64,000 bases of DNA, taken from contig NZ_SSMQ01000042.1 of NCBI RefSeq assembly GCF_005144585.1, positions 1 through 64,000 on the forward strand, in the 5' to 3' direction. Position numbers and translations under genes: made by a program. The notes beneath the pieces are model-generated. The model saw only the letters and a list, made by a program, of their open reading frames with translations, was not told the origin of the DNA and ran no database searches. Of this stretch, positions 34,501 to 42,888 are shown piece after piece (positions within the stretch are counted from its first letter, which is position 1; each line of letters begins with the position of its first letter). Origin of the DNA: Polyangium fumosum (lineage in GTDB: Bacteria > Myxococcota_A > Polyangia > Polyangiales > Polyangiaceae).

Positions 34501-35076
34501 CGCGTGCTCGGCGGTCACGAGGAGGCCGTCGAGTCGGTGGCGTTCTCGCCCGACGGGAAGGTCTTCGCTTCGGGCTGCTTGGATCACAAGCTGCGGCTCT
34601 GGGACGAGGGCGCCGCCGCGCCCCGCACCTACGACGCGAGCGGGTATCGCGTCGCGGGTTTGTCGTTCACGCCGGACAGCGAGACGCTGCTCAGCCTGGG
34701 CGACGACGCCACGGTGCGGGTCTGGGACGTCGGCACGGGCGCGATTCGCAGCGCGCTCCGCGGGCACAACGGTCCCATTCGTACGCTCGCGCTCGCGGCG
34801 AACGGCGCGGCGCTCGTGACGGGCAGCGACGACAAGACCGTGCGTCTCTGGGATCTCGCGATCGGCGAGGGGCGCGTGCTCGGCACCCACGAGAGCGTCG
34901 TGCGGGACGTGGACATCGCCCCCGACGGGAGCTGGGCCGTGTCCGTGGGCCGCGACGGCACGGTGCGGGTGTGGCCGGACGATCTACCCCGCGAGCCCGA
35001 GGCGTTACGCACGTGGATCGCCCGATCGGTCCCCGATACGGTCGAGCATTTCGCGGGCCATCTGCTCGCCGACTGA
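31528..35076 (+). CDS. Ser/Thr protein kinase with C-terminal WD40 repeats
   Basis: 1182 residues; ATG 31528 is preceded by GGAGAGGATCGGGG (upstream GTG 31459 and ATG 31471 are less likely). Kinase domain, about 65-355: AQGGIGRVLSARD, RRVALKELL (ATP Lys), HRDLKPAN (from residue 189), VIDWGLGKDL (DWG instead of DFG) and GTPAYMPPEQA. A transmembrane helix (about 383-405, VAVAAFCVLVTAGGLFVTGVL) is followed by a short coiled coil (TREHAMAEEARKKAVEAEQ). About 16 WD40 repeats then fill residues 487-1165, ending in motifs such as RIWDAATG and RLWDLAI. These would form two beta-propellers in the periplasm if the helix is spanning. It ends 6 nt before the stop of the convergent sensor gene. Confidence 0.9.
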   Translation: MNREPSRGSEETERGQPATSAPPTRGAGADLGAATTLSKSQAPSGVTTHVPSSGRWSAARLPLVDRASYAVETEVAQGGIGRVLSARDQRLDRRVALKELLDSGSAAEDRFVREALLTARLQHPSIVPVYEAGRWPTGEPFYSMKLVSGRPLSEIIDGARTIDERLPLLTHVLAVADAVAYAHEKRIIHRDLKPANVLVGAHGETLVIDWGLGKDLSEPTGNGQGSREGERSSAPEGGDDVDEAALGDGITLVGSVMGTPAYMPPEQAAAEAVDERADVYALGAILYHVLAGRPPYAGVSGIKVLQRVLEGPPTPLRKMQRGIQLDLLAIVDKAMARDPAGRYPTAKALAEDLRRFLAGQLVGVHSYTTREKIWRFARRHRAALSVAVAAFCVLVTAGGLFVTGVLKERDRVTREHAMAEEARKKAVEAEQRAVAHADELTLVQARAAVLRDPNEALAWLKTLSPTFDQWSSARVVAADAWVHGPAQVLRDQKGAVNRVDISKDGKRLVVASDDHTARIYDLTTGVSIELRGHEDEVWFATFFPDEQRVLTTGKDRTIRIWDAATGAVISTLRGHARPIVFALPSRDGKEVVSQADDWTVRAWDVATGKHRVLASDPEMTRKGAFAPNERHFVTAGKHGTLTLFDRKTGESFVLPEMRVHDATAQFLPRFPMGFSPDSRVLAAGDPDGTLWLWDMQKKDKPRKLEGQASAIQRLAFAPDSQRLATATVDGTVRVWDLATGTATTLPTYDGSVFALAFSLDGRMLAYGGNDHEVRLVNFATGERRRFVGMRDNVSDVLFSDDGTRLVVASVDGTARVFTLDTTPGRVLGRHEGAAFEVDITPGGDHVLSAGADGVAQLWPTRGSGRAKPVTLTGHVGRVIHTEMSPAGDVVATAGEDGTVRLWDMQGHEIRAARADGARPPVIKFSPDGGSVAIGHTRGDVELWNVDSGEARVIGRHEASVLALAFSADGSRLATGSADKTARIWMLTTGESRVLGGHEEAVESVAFSPDGKVFASGCLDHKLRLWDEGAAAPRTYDASGYRVAGLSFTPDSETLLSLGDDATVRVWDVGTGAIRSALRGHNGPIRTLALAANGAALVTGSDDKTVRLWDLAIGEGRVLGTHESVVRDVDIAPDGSWAVSVGRDGTVRVWPDDLPREPEALRTWIARSVPDTVEHFAGHLLAD

Positions 35077-35082
35077 GTCCCG

Positions 35083-38000
35083 TCACTCGGGAGTTCGTCC
35101 CATCGCCGCGGGCCAGCGCGGGTTTTTCCCGGCCGCGCGTTTCCCGTGCGGGGAGGGGAGCCGCAGGTTCTGGAGCGCGTCCTTCAACGAGGCGCGGGTC
35201 TCGACGCGGCCGAGGCCGATCCCGAGCGAGACGATCGTGCGCGCGACGTCGGGCTGGATCCCGACGATGAGCGCGCGCGCGCCGAGCAGCTCGACCGCGC
35301 GCACGATCCGGAGCAGGTGCTCGGCCGTCACGGCGTCGACGCTCGCGACGCCCGTCAAATCCAGGATGGCGCAATGGACGGCGCGCTGCGCGATCGTGCC
35401 GAGCAGGACCTCCATGGCCCGCGCCGCGCGGGACTCGTCGAGGGCGCCGAGCACGGGCATGGCCACGACCCCGTCCCACACGTCGAGCAGCGGCGTCGAG
35501 AGGGTGCGGATGTCCTCGCGCTGGCGGTGGATGATCTCGAGCTGCTCGCGCAGCGTCTCCTCGGCGTGCTTGCGCGCCGTCACGTCGAAGAAGAAGCCCG
35601 AAAGGAGCCTTTGCCCGCCCTCGCGCTCGGCGACGCTGACGACCATGTGCAGCCACACGGCGCGGCCGTCCTTGGTGCGCAGGCGGTATTCGAGCCCGCC
35701 GGGGGTCTCGTCGGAGGCGGCGCGCGTGAAGGCCGCGAGGGCGAGGTCCCGGTCTTCGGGGTGCGCGTGATCGCGCAGGAAGTTCGGCTTGTACCAGGCG
35801 CTCGTGGGCCAGCCGAGCCGCTCCTCGGCCTGCGGGCCGACGAAGGTGAAGCGCTCGGTCTCGGCGTCGGCCTCCCAGGGGATCACGCCGGCGATCTCGA
35901 CGAGGCGGCGCATGCGCTCCTCGCTCCGGCGGAGCGTCTGCTCGGTGCGCCGCCGCTCGCTGTTCTCGCGGGCGAGGTCGGCGTAGAGCTGGGCGTGATC
36001 GAGGGAGATCGCGGCCTGGGCGGCGAGGAACTCGAGCAGCGAGAGGCGCCGCGGGGTGAACGCGCCCGGGACGAGGTTGTTCTCCATGTAGAAGATGCCG
36101 ATGAGCTTGGTTTGCCGCGTGATCGGCATGCAGAGGACCGAGCGCGGGCGGGCGCGGGCGATGTACGGATCGGTGGAGAACATGGGCTCCGCGGTCGCGT
36201 CTTCGAGCAGGATCGGCTCGCCCGTGCGCCGGACGTAGCCGATGACGGACGCGGGCAGGAGCGTGGAGATGTCGCGGGCGCGGCCGCCGGGGACCTCGAT
36301 GTCGAGGCCCTGCGAGGTCACGAGGGCGCGGCCCGCGTGGGAGAGCTCGCCGCCGTCCGTCGCGAGCAGGACGTGGCAGCGCTGGGCCCCGCCGTGCTCG
36401 ATGACGATCCGCATGAGCGTGACGATGAGGCGCTGCAGGACGATCTCCTCAGAGACGGCGTGCGCGGTCTGGACCGCGGCGAGGACGTCGATGTCGAGGC
36501 TCGATCCGCCGCGGAGCGGGGGCTTCGAGGTGCCCGTGACCGGGTCCTCGACGAGCTTGGCGTACCGGCGATCGAGCTTCTCGACCTTGCCGCCCGCGCC
36601 CCAGCGGGCGTAGGCCGCGCGCGCGAGGCGCAAGTAGGCCGCGGCGATCGTGGGGAAGCCGCGGTCGACGTAGAACCGGACGGCGGCGTCGGCGGCGATG
36701 GCCTCGCCGTGGGTAAAGCCGTTGTCGCGGGCGGCGGCGATGGCCTGGTCGTAGAGGCGCATCGCGTCGACGTCGCGGCCGGCGAGGCGGCTGCGCTCGG
36801 CGAGGACGAGCGCGTGTTTGTGCTGGAAGTTCTCGGGGCAACGATCGGCCCAGCGCTCGAGGTCCGAGGCGAGGTCGTCGAGCGCGGCGAGGCGTGCGGC
36901 GAGCGTCGCGGGCGTGCGGCGGCCCGCCTCGGCGAGGGCCGCGAAATACCGCTCCTCCGGGAGGAGGACCTGCGAGGCGAACGCGGGGGCGTGGGCCCGG
37001 AGCGAGGCGCTCACGAGGAGCGCGTCGTCGTTCTCGCCGGCGAGGACGAGCGCGGCGAGGTCGAGGACACGCCGCACGAGCGTGCCGAAGCGCATCGGGG
37101 CCGCGGGGGTCCGCGGGTCGACGTGCGGTTCGGGCGCGAGATCGTCCCGGCGCGCAGGCGGCGGGACGGCGCGGCCCTTTTGTTGTGCAACGAATCGCTC
37201 GATCGCGCCGACGAGCTCGCCGATGCCGTCGGGATCACTTGCATCCAGGCGCGACGCCTCATGGTTTCGCACCTCGCGGGCGACGTCGTCGAGCGGATCG
37301 CCTTTCAGGAGCATGAAGAGCGCGACGAGGGCGCCGCTGCGCCGCGCGCACGGGGTGTTGCCGGAGGAGAGGGCCGCTTCGTGGGCGCGCCTCGAATAGG
37401 CGATGCTCGCGCGCAGGTGGTGGGTCCAGATAGAGATGTTCGTGGCGAAGCACGCGCCGACGATGCCCTGGAGCAGCGCCGAGCCCATCTGCTCGGAGAG
37501 GTCCATCGCGACCTTGCCGAAGCGGTAGCCGCCCCGGTGATCCCCGCGACGCCCGACGAGCGCCGCGCCGAACGCGACGTGCCCGACCACGGACGCGGCC
37601 GCGTTGCCGTGGAGGAGCGAGAGCCGCACGAGGTGGCACGCCACGATGTCGGCGACGTCGGGCCCGAGCGCATGCGCGGAGGGGTGGACCGCAAAGAGCG
37701 CCGCCGTGGTCGCGAGCGCCTCGGGGTTCGTCATGGGCTCGAGGTCGGCGATCTCCTCGATCGCGCGGTCGCCGAGCGCATCCCAGGTGGCCTCGAACGC
37801 CGCCGCGACGTCGTCGGGGCCCGGCCGCTCGGGCAGGCGCACGCCGAGGGGCGCGAGGCAGGCCGCGGCGCAGGCGTAGGCCTGTTCGTGCTCGCCGAGG
37901 CCCGCGTGCAGGTCGATGAGGAGCCGCGCCGCGGCGTGTCCCTCCAGCTCGTTTCGCGCGCGCCGCCGGAGCTCTCCGACGCGCGCTTCGGTCGCGCGTC

Positions 38001-39429
38001 GATCGCCGCGCCTGGCGGCGCACTCGGCCTGCGCGAGGCGGATTTTCCAGGTGAGGTCGGGCGGGATCTCCGCGGGATCGTCGTGGCCATCGAGCAGGTC
38101 GCCCGCCGCGCCGAGGTGGTCGGCCGCGACGCTTGAAGCGCCCGCGGACCGCGCGCGCCGGGCTGCGGCGAACGTGATCGCGCAGAGCCGCGCCCTCTCT
38201 CCGGGCGCGAGCGTCGCGCGGCAGGCCGCGGTTTTTCCGAGAAGGATGTGTCCGGCTGCCTCGTAGAGCCGCGCGTTCGGCTCGTCCTCGCCCATCCCGC
38301 GCGTGAGGAAGGCGCCGATGCGCAGGTGCATCTCCGCGAGGCGCGCGGGGTCGCTTTTCGTGGCCTCGCGCCGGAGGTCCTGCGCGGCGAGCGCGTCGGC
38401 GAACACGTACGCGGCGCCCTCGCGGCCGAGCAGATCGGACGTCTCGGCGGGCGCGAGACGGGCGGCGGCCTCGACCGGGGTCGTGCCGAGCGCCGCGGCG
38501 ACGGCATCGAGAGGGGCCGACCTGCCGAGGCAAGCGGCGGCGGCGAGCGCGAGGCGCGAGGGCTCCGGGAGAAACGCGACGGCGGCGTGCCTCGCCAGCA
38601 TCTCCGCGTCGACCTGCGGGCCGAGGTGCACGCCGTCCACGCGGGGCCCGCTCTTCTGGAGCCACGGCCCGAGCGTCTCCTTCCAGGCCGCGTGCGCGCC
38701 GTCCGACAACGTCGCGACGATCAGCAGGTACCGGCACGTGGTGCTCTCCAGCAGGCGCATGACGAGGCGCAACGTCGCGCCGTCGGCCGCGTCGATGTGC
38801 GAGAGCGCGAGCACGATCGGCCGCTCGGGCACGGCGAGCGCCGCGAACAGGCGGAGCAGGGTCGTCGTCATGCGCTCGTCGGCGAGCGCGGGGGGCAGGG
38901 GTTCCGCGGGACGATCGTCGGGCACGAACGAGGCGAGCGCCGGGCAGAGGTCGAGCAGCAGGCGGCCGTTGCCGAGCATGGCCTCCTCAGCGCGCTGGCG
39001 GAGGAGCGGGCCGAGGGAGCCGGGCTCGCTGCCGAGCGTCGGGGCGACGCGGCGGAGCGCGGCGACAATCGGGCCGTAGGGTTCGCCCGCGTGGATCAGG
39101 TTGCCCTCGCCCGAGAGCACGAGCGTGCACAGCCCGATCGCGCTCTCGCAGAACGAGCGCAGGAGCTGGGAGCGGGTGGCGCCTGTCCCGCCGCCCAAAA
39201 GGAGCAGCTCGGGCGCGCCGCCGGCCGCGACGCGGAGCATCGCGCTTTCCAGACGGAGGTGCGCGTCGTCAGGGGGGTGTGCCGCCGTGGGCGGCGTCGC
39301 ATTGCGGTGGGACGCTGTCGATTCCACGAAAGGTTTCCTGGGACGCACCACGCGCCGTTCGACCCAATCGCGGGCGAAAGGTCGGGCTGCGTGTAAGCGA
39401 GGGGCCTCGTACGGTATCGAGCCCGTCAC
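35083..39429 (-). CDS. Large ATPase-like/GAF/PAS/STAS signalling protein
   Basis: 1448 residues; the start is uncertain (GTG 39429, no Shine-Dalgarno). Residues about 60-400 resemble the STAND/AAA-type predicted ATPase of multi-domain sensor kinases. However, the P-loop reads LLGGGTGATRSQL, lacking the GK[ST] lysine. Residues about 400-970 are TPR-like helices. A GAF domain (about 975-1150, SVLCMPITRQTKLIGIFYMEN) and a PAS domain (about 1165-1300, with PEDRDLALAAF and GFFFDVTARKHAEETL) follow. The STAS domain (about 1310-1415) is RsbR-like: LSTPLLDVWDGVVAMPVLG and AILDLTGVASVDAVTAEHLLR. No histidine-kinase or Ser/Thr-kinase domain is present. Presumably cytosolic; it probably relays signals to a stressosome-like partner-switching kinase. 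The gap to the convergent kinase-WD40 gene is 6 nt. Confidence 0.82.
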   Translation of the reverse strand: MTGSIPYEAPRLHAARPFARDWVERRVVRPRKPFVESTASHRNATPPTAAHPPDDAHLRLESAMLRVAAGGAPELLLLGGGTGATRSQLLRSFCESAIGLCTLVLSGEGNLIHAGEPYGPIVAALRRVAPTLGSEPGSLGPLLRQRAEEAMLGNGRLLLDLCPALASFVPDDRPAEPLPPALADERMTTTLLRLFAALAVPERPIVLALSHIDAADGATLRLVMRLLESTTCRYLLIVATLSDGAHAAWKETLGPWLQKSGPRVDGVHLGPQVDAEMLARHAAVAFLPEPSRLALAAAACLGRSAPLDAVAAALGTTPVEAAARLAPAETSDLLGREGAAYVFADALAAQDLRREATKSDPARLAEMHLRIGAFLTRGMGEDEPNARLYEAAGHILLGKTAACRATLAPGERARLCAITFAAARRARSAGASSVAADHLGAAGDLLDGHDDPAEIPPDLTWKIRLAQAECAARRGDRRATEARVGELRRRARNELEGHAAARLLIDLHAGLGEHEQAYACAAACLAPLGVRLPERPGPDDVAAAFEATWDALGDRAIEEIADLEPMTNPEALATTAALFAVHPSAHALGPDVADIVACHLVRLSLLHGNAAASVVGHVAFGAALVGRRGDHRGGYRFGKVAMDLSEQMGSALLQGIVGACFATNISIWTHHLRASIAYSRRAHEAALSSGNTPCARRSGALVALFMLLKGDPLDDVAREVRNHEASRLDASDPDGIGELVGAIERFVAQQKGRAVPPPARRDDLAPEPHVDPRTPAAPMRFGTLVRRVLDLAALVLAGENDDALLVSASLRAHAPAFASQVLLPEERYFAALAEAGRRTPATLAARLAALDDLASDLERWADRCPENFQHKHALVLAERSRLAGRDVDAMRLYDQAIAAARDNGFTHGEAIAADAAVRFYVDRGFPTIAAAYLRLARAAYARWGAGGKVEKLDRRYAKLVEDPVTGTSKPPLRGGSSLDIDVLAAVQTAHAVSEEIVLQRLIVTLMRIVIEHGGAQRCHVLLATDGGELSHAGRALVTSQGLDIEVPGGRARDISTLLPASVIGYVRRTGEPILLEDATAEPMFSTDPYIARARPRSVLCMPITRQTKLIGIFYMENNLVPGAFTPRRLSLLEFLAAQAAISLDHAQLYADLARENSERRRTEQTLRRSEERMRRLVEIAGVIPWEADAETERFTFVGPQAEERLGWPTSAWYKPNFLRDHAHPEDRDLALAAFTRAASDETPGGLEYRLRTKDGRAVWLHMVVSVAEREGGQRLLSGFFFDVTARKHAEETLREQLEIIHRQREDIRTLSTPLLDVWDGVVAMPVLGALDESRAARAMEVLLGTIAQRAVHCAILDLTGVASVDAVTAEHLLRIVRAVELLGARALIVGIQPDVARTIVSLGIGLGRVETRASLKDALQNLRLPSPHGKRAAGKNPRWPAAMGRTPE

Positions 39430-39553
39430 GTTCGCGTCAACGCCGCGTCAACGAGCTTGCGTGCGTAATCGTTTTCGCTCCCCGGAAACGCGCATCAAAT
39501 TCGCGTGGGGACGGCCTTTTCGGCGGTGGGACAGAATGCGGGGGGAGAGCGGG

Positions 39554-41308
39554 TCAGTGAATGGCGCTCGCCGTGGCCTCGGCGGCCTTGGCGCGGTCTT
39601 CGGCGGCCTTGCGCTGGGCGGCGTCGCCGAGCAGGCCCGCGGCCTCGCGGAATCGCGCCGCGACGTCGCGGAAATAGGCCGCGTCCGCGCCGATGGGCGC
39701 CGTGATCTGCTTGATCAGCGCGGCGTCGAAGGCCGCGGCGCCCGCAAAGGGGCCTTTCGCCTTCGTGATCGTGTCGAGGCCGGCGATCTGCCCCATGCCG
39801 AGCATCGACACCGGCGCCGTGCGGACCATCGTGGCCGCGTCCTCGGGCCCGTTTCGCAGCGCGCCGACGAGCGCGGCGAAAAACGCGTCCTCGTCCGTGC
39901 GGGCTCCCTCGGGCAGACCGGCATACAACGCCGCGGCTTGATCGAAATCGACGGCGCGCAGGTAGACGCGCCCGAGCTCGATGCGCGCACGGGCATACAT
40001 GCGGCGCGCGTCGTCGGGGAGCTTCTCGGTTTTGAGCGCGGCGCGGTACGAAAGCGGCACCCCGCGCTCGATCAGGGCGCGCAGCACGCCGGCCTTCGCC
40101 GCGGCGTCCTTCGGCAGGAGCTGGCCCGCGTAGAATGTCGGCAGCTTCGTCGCGAGCCGCTCGGTCACGTCCGCGGGCGCGGCCTTCGACAGCGGCGGCA
40201 CCACGAGCCCGTCGAGCGCGTCGATGCGCCGCCCGCCGTAGAGGCGCGAGAGCAGCCCGCGGGCGCGGTCGATCCGCGCGTCGCGCAGGACGCCCACGAC
40301 CGCGAGATCCCGCAGGCCCACCAGCGTGGCGTCACGGCCGCGGTCCTTGCGCGGGTCGAGCGTCTGATCGAGCTCGGCGTAGTAGACGTTCCGCGCTTCG
40401 GGGTCCTTCGCGAGCTCGGGCGGCAGCGGCACCGCGCGGACGGCCTCGACGAGCCGGAGATCGGCCATGCCGGCCTCGATGGCCGCGACGCCGCGCGCAT
40501 ACGAGCGCAGGCCCGCGCCCTCGTTCGAGAGCGCCTGGATGGCCGTCGCTTGTTCGGCGACCCAGTCCTTCATCGGACCGCCGATGAACGTGAGCAGCTT
40601 CTTCTTGTCGTACGGCGCCGCGATCTTGGGGGGCGCGTCGCCGGCGCGCGAGAGCCGGGCGGCTGTCGCGAGGCCACGCATCGTGGTGTAGATGGCGCCG
40701 TCGATGCCCTTCGGGGGCGCGGCGATCACGGGCTCCAGGATCACGTCGGCGCAGGCCGTGGGCGCGAGCTCGGCGCGGAGCGCGCGCGTGAGGCCCGGCG
40801 GCAATCCCGCGCACGACTCCAGACCAGCGAGGGCAACGTCTCGTTTGTCCGCGTTCCCTTCGGCGAGGGCCTTGTCGAGCGCTTCGAGCGCCTGCGCGCG
40901 CTCGGCGCACACGGGCGCGGCGGCGGGCTTTCGTTTGACGAACGCGTCGCACGCCTTGGGCGCCGCGGACAGGCCTTTCGGGGCCGCGGGCAGGGGCGTG
41001 ATCACGAGATCGAACTTCGGCTCGCTGAGCTCCTCCTCGCGGTAGGCGGCTTTCTCGCCGCCGGCCGGCTTGGCCTCGTCGGGCTTGGGTTTGGGCTCGG
41101 CGCTGGCGGTCGCATCCGGCGCGGGCGGCTTCGTGGTGTCCGGGGTGGGGGTTTCGTTGCCCGCGTTCGCGGGCGTCTGGGGGCCGGGGGTCGGGGACGC
41201 GCTGCATCCGGCCATGGCGACAAGGAGGAGAAACAGGGGGACGGGGGTTCGGGGGCGCAACGCGGCTTGTCCGCGTGGAGCCCCCGCGCGTTGAAGAAGC
41301 TTGCGCAT
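39554..41308 (-). CDS. Lipoprotein of unknown function, Ala-rich helical
   Basis: 584 residues; ATG 41308. Signal peptide with a lipobox at LLVAMAGC. A Thr/Pro/Lys linker (TPTPDTTKPPAPDATASAEP) follows, then about 480 residues of Ala-, Leu- and Asp-rich helices. Repeating pairs such as ARGLLSRLYGG, LPDDARRMYARARIELGRVYL and DFDQAAALYAGLP suggest a TPR-like solenoid. Cys occurs in a few places (CDAFVKRKPAAAPVC, ESC, TAC), which may pair. It diverges from the M16 peptidase pair. I recognise no family or active site. The gap to the large signalling gene upstream is 124 nt. Confidence 0.72.
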   Translation of the reverse strand: MRKLLQRAGAPRGQAALRPRTPVPLFLLLVAMAGCSASPTPGPQTPANAGNETPTPDTTKPPAPDATASAEPKPKPDEAKPAGGEKAAYREEELSEPKFDLVITPLPAAPKGLSAAPKACDAFVKRKPAAAPVCAERAQALEALDKALAEGNADKRDVALAGLESCAGLPPGLTRALRAELAPTACADVILEPVIAAPPKGIDGAIYTTMRGLATAARLSRAGDAPPKIAAPYDKKKLLTFIGGPMKDWVAEQATAIQALSNEGAGLRSYARGVAAIEAGMADLRLVEAVRAVPLPPELAKDPEARNVYYAELDQTLDPRKDRGRDATLVGLRDLAVVGVLRDARIDRARGLLSRLYGGRRIDALDGLVVPPLSKAAPADVTERLATKLPTFYAGQLLPKDAAAKAGVLRALIERGVPLSYRAALKTEKLPDDARRMYARARIELGRVYLRAVDFDQAAALYAGLPEGARTDEDAFFAALVGALRNGPEDAATMVRTAPVSMLGMGQIAGLDTITKAKGPFAGAAAFDAALIKQITAPIGADAAYFRDVAARFREAAGLLGDAAQRKAAEDRAKAAEATASAIH

Positions 41309-41445
41309 GGGTATCTCGCTCTCGTTGTGCCTGGCTTAGGCTGGTCTTCGGAGCGCGACAACAGCTTGCTGCGCGGAGTTCCCGGAAGGCCGGGAGGGGC
41401 GGATCCCGAGGGCCGCGGGCCCGAGAATTTGCTACAAGGGCCGCG

Positions 41446-42888
41446 ATGCTGCGCCGAACACCGAGGAGGGCCGCCTTCGGGCTCGTGTCCCTCGCTTTGC
41501 TCGCCGTGCCGACGGGCCTTTCCCTGGCCCAGGTGGCCGCCCCCACGCCGCCCGCACCCGCGCCTGCCGCGGCGCCGGGCATGCGCGTGTCTTTGCCGTT
41601 CGAGAAGTACGTCCTTTCGAACGGCCTCGAAGTGATCCTGCACGAGGATCACCGCACGCCCGTGGTCGCCGTGAACGTCTGGTACCACGTGGGATCCAAG
41701 GACGAGGGACCCGGGCGGAATGGCTTCGCGCACCTCTTCGAGCACGTGATGTTCCAGGGCTCGCGCAACGTCGGCGAGGATCAGTTCTTCCGCTACCTCG
41801 AGCGCGCCGGCGCGAGCGACAGGAACGGCACGACGAACACGGACCGGACAAACTATTACGAGACCGTACCGTCCGGGGAGCTCGGCCTCGCGCTCTGGCT
41901 GGAGAGCGATCGCATGGGTTTCCTCCTCGACCACGCCAACGACGAGACGTTCAAGAGCCAGCGCGAGGTCGTGAAAAACGAGCGCCGGCAGAACTACGAG
42001 AACGCGCCCTACGGCCTCGTACGGCAGTTCGTGCGCTCCACGTTGTTCCCGAAGACGCACCCCTACCACCGGCTCACGATCGGCACGCCGCAGGACCTCG
42101 ACGCCGCGACGTTCGAGGACGTGCGCGGATTCTTCAAGCGGTACTACGTGCCGAACAACGCGACGCTCGTCATCGCGGGGGATCTCCAGCCGGCGAAGGC
42201 GAAGGAGCTCGTCGCGAAGTATTTCGGAGGCCTGCCGCGCGGGGCCGACGCGAAGCCCATTCGCGGGCCCGTGCCTTCGCCGCTCACGAAGGAAGTGCGC
42301 CTCGACGTCGAGGCGGGCGTCACGCTCCCGCGGATCGTGATCTCGTGGACGACGCCGCCGCATTACGCGCCCGGCGACGCGGAGCTCGACATGGTCTCCG
42401 ACGTGCTCGCGAGCGGGAAATCGAGCCGCCTTTACAAGCGGCTCGTCTACGACATGCAGATCGCCCAGAGCGTCACGGCCTCGCAGGAGTCCGCGGAGCT
42501 CGCCAGCGTCTTCGAGATCACGGTCACCCTGCAGAAGGACAAGAACCTCGACGAGGCCTTCAAGGTCGTCGACGAGGAGCTCGACAAGCTGCGCGCCGCG
42601 CCGCCCGCCGCCGCGGAGGTGGATCGGGCCAAGACGCGCGCGCTCTCCGGGCTCGTCTTCGGCGCCGAGCGCGTCACGGGGCGGGCCGATCTGTTGAACA
42701 ACTACAATCGACGCACCGGGGATCCCGGGTTTTTCGAGAAAGACCTCGCCCGGTACGAGAAGGTCGCCCCCGGCGACGTGACCCGGGCGCTCGCGACGTA
42801 CCTGCCGAAGGACAAACGCGTCGTCACGTTCGTGCGGCCCGTCGCGGACGCGCCGCGCGCCGGTCGCCTCGTGGGAGGGATGCCGTGA
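41446..42888 (+). CDS. M16 family zinc peptidase, catalytic subunit
   Basis: 480 residues; ATG 41446 with a signal peptide (LVSLALLAVPTGLSLAQ). FEKYVLSNGLEVILHEDHRTPVVAVNVWYHVGSKDE is the family opening. The inverted zinc motif HLFEH is at residues 96-100, with E179 in NERR as likely third ligand. The C-terminal half carries the non-catalytic M16 partner fold (RIVISWTTPPHY, ASGKSSRLYKRLVYD). It is the first of two genes whose stop and start overlap (GTGA), the usual arrangement of heterodimeric bacterial M16B peptidases: this is the chain with metal, the next supplies the Arg/Tyr pair. The pair should cleave peptides in the periplasm. Substrate unknown. Confidence 0.92.
   Translation: MLRRTPRRAAFGLVSLALLAVPTGLSLAQVAAPTPPAPAPAAAPGMRVSLPFEKYVLSNGLEVILHEDHRTPVVAVNVWYHVGSKDEGPGRNGFAHLFEHVMFQGSRNVGEDQFFRYLERAGASDRNGTTNTDRTNYYETVPSGELGLALWLESDRMGFLLDHANDETFKSQREVVKNERRQNYENAPYGLVRQFVRSTLFPKTHPYHRLTIGTPQDLDAATFEDVRGFFKRYYVPNNATLVIAGDLQPAKAKELVAKYFGGLPRGADAKPIRGPVPSPLTKEVRLDVEAGVTLPRIVISWTTPPHYAPGDAELDMVSDVLASGKSSRLYKRLVYDMQIAQSVTASQESAELASVFEITVTLQKDKNLDEAFKVVDEELDKLRAAPPAAAEVDRAKTRALSGLVFGAERVTGRADLLNNYNRRTGDPGFFEKDLARYEKVAPGDVTRALATYLPKDKRVVTFVRPVADAPRAGRLVGGMP

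Noticed and set aside
32584-34890. Minus-strand frame of 768 codons opposite the WD40 region
   Set aside because: Repetitive only because the WD40 repeats are; no domain of its own.
35146-38136. Plus-strand open frame of 996 codons opposite the GAF/PAS/STAS gene
   Set aside because: Shadow of the real minus-strand gene, same composition argument.
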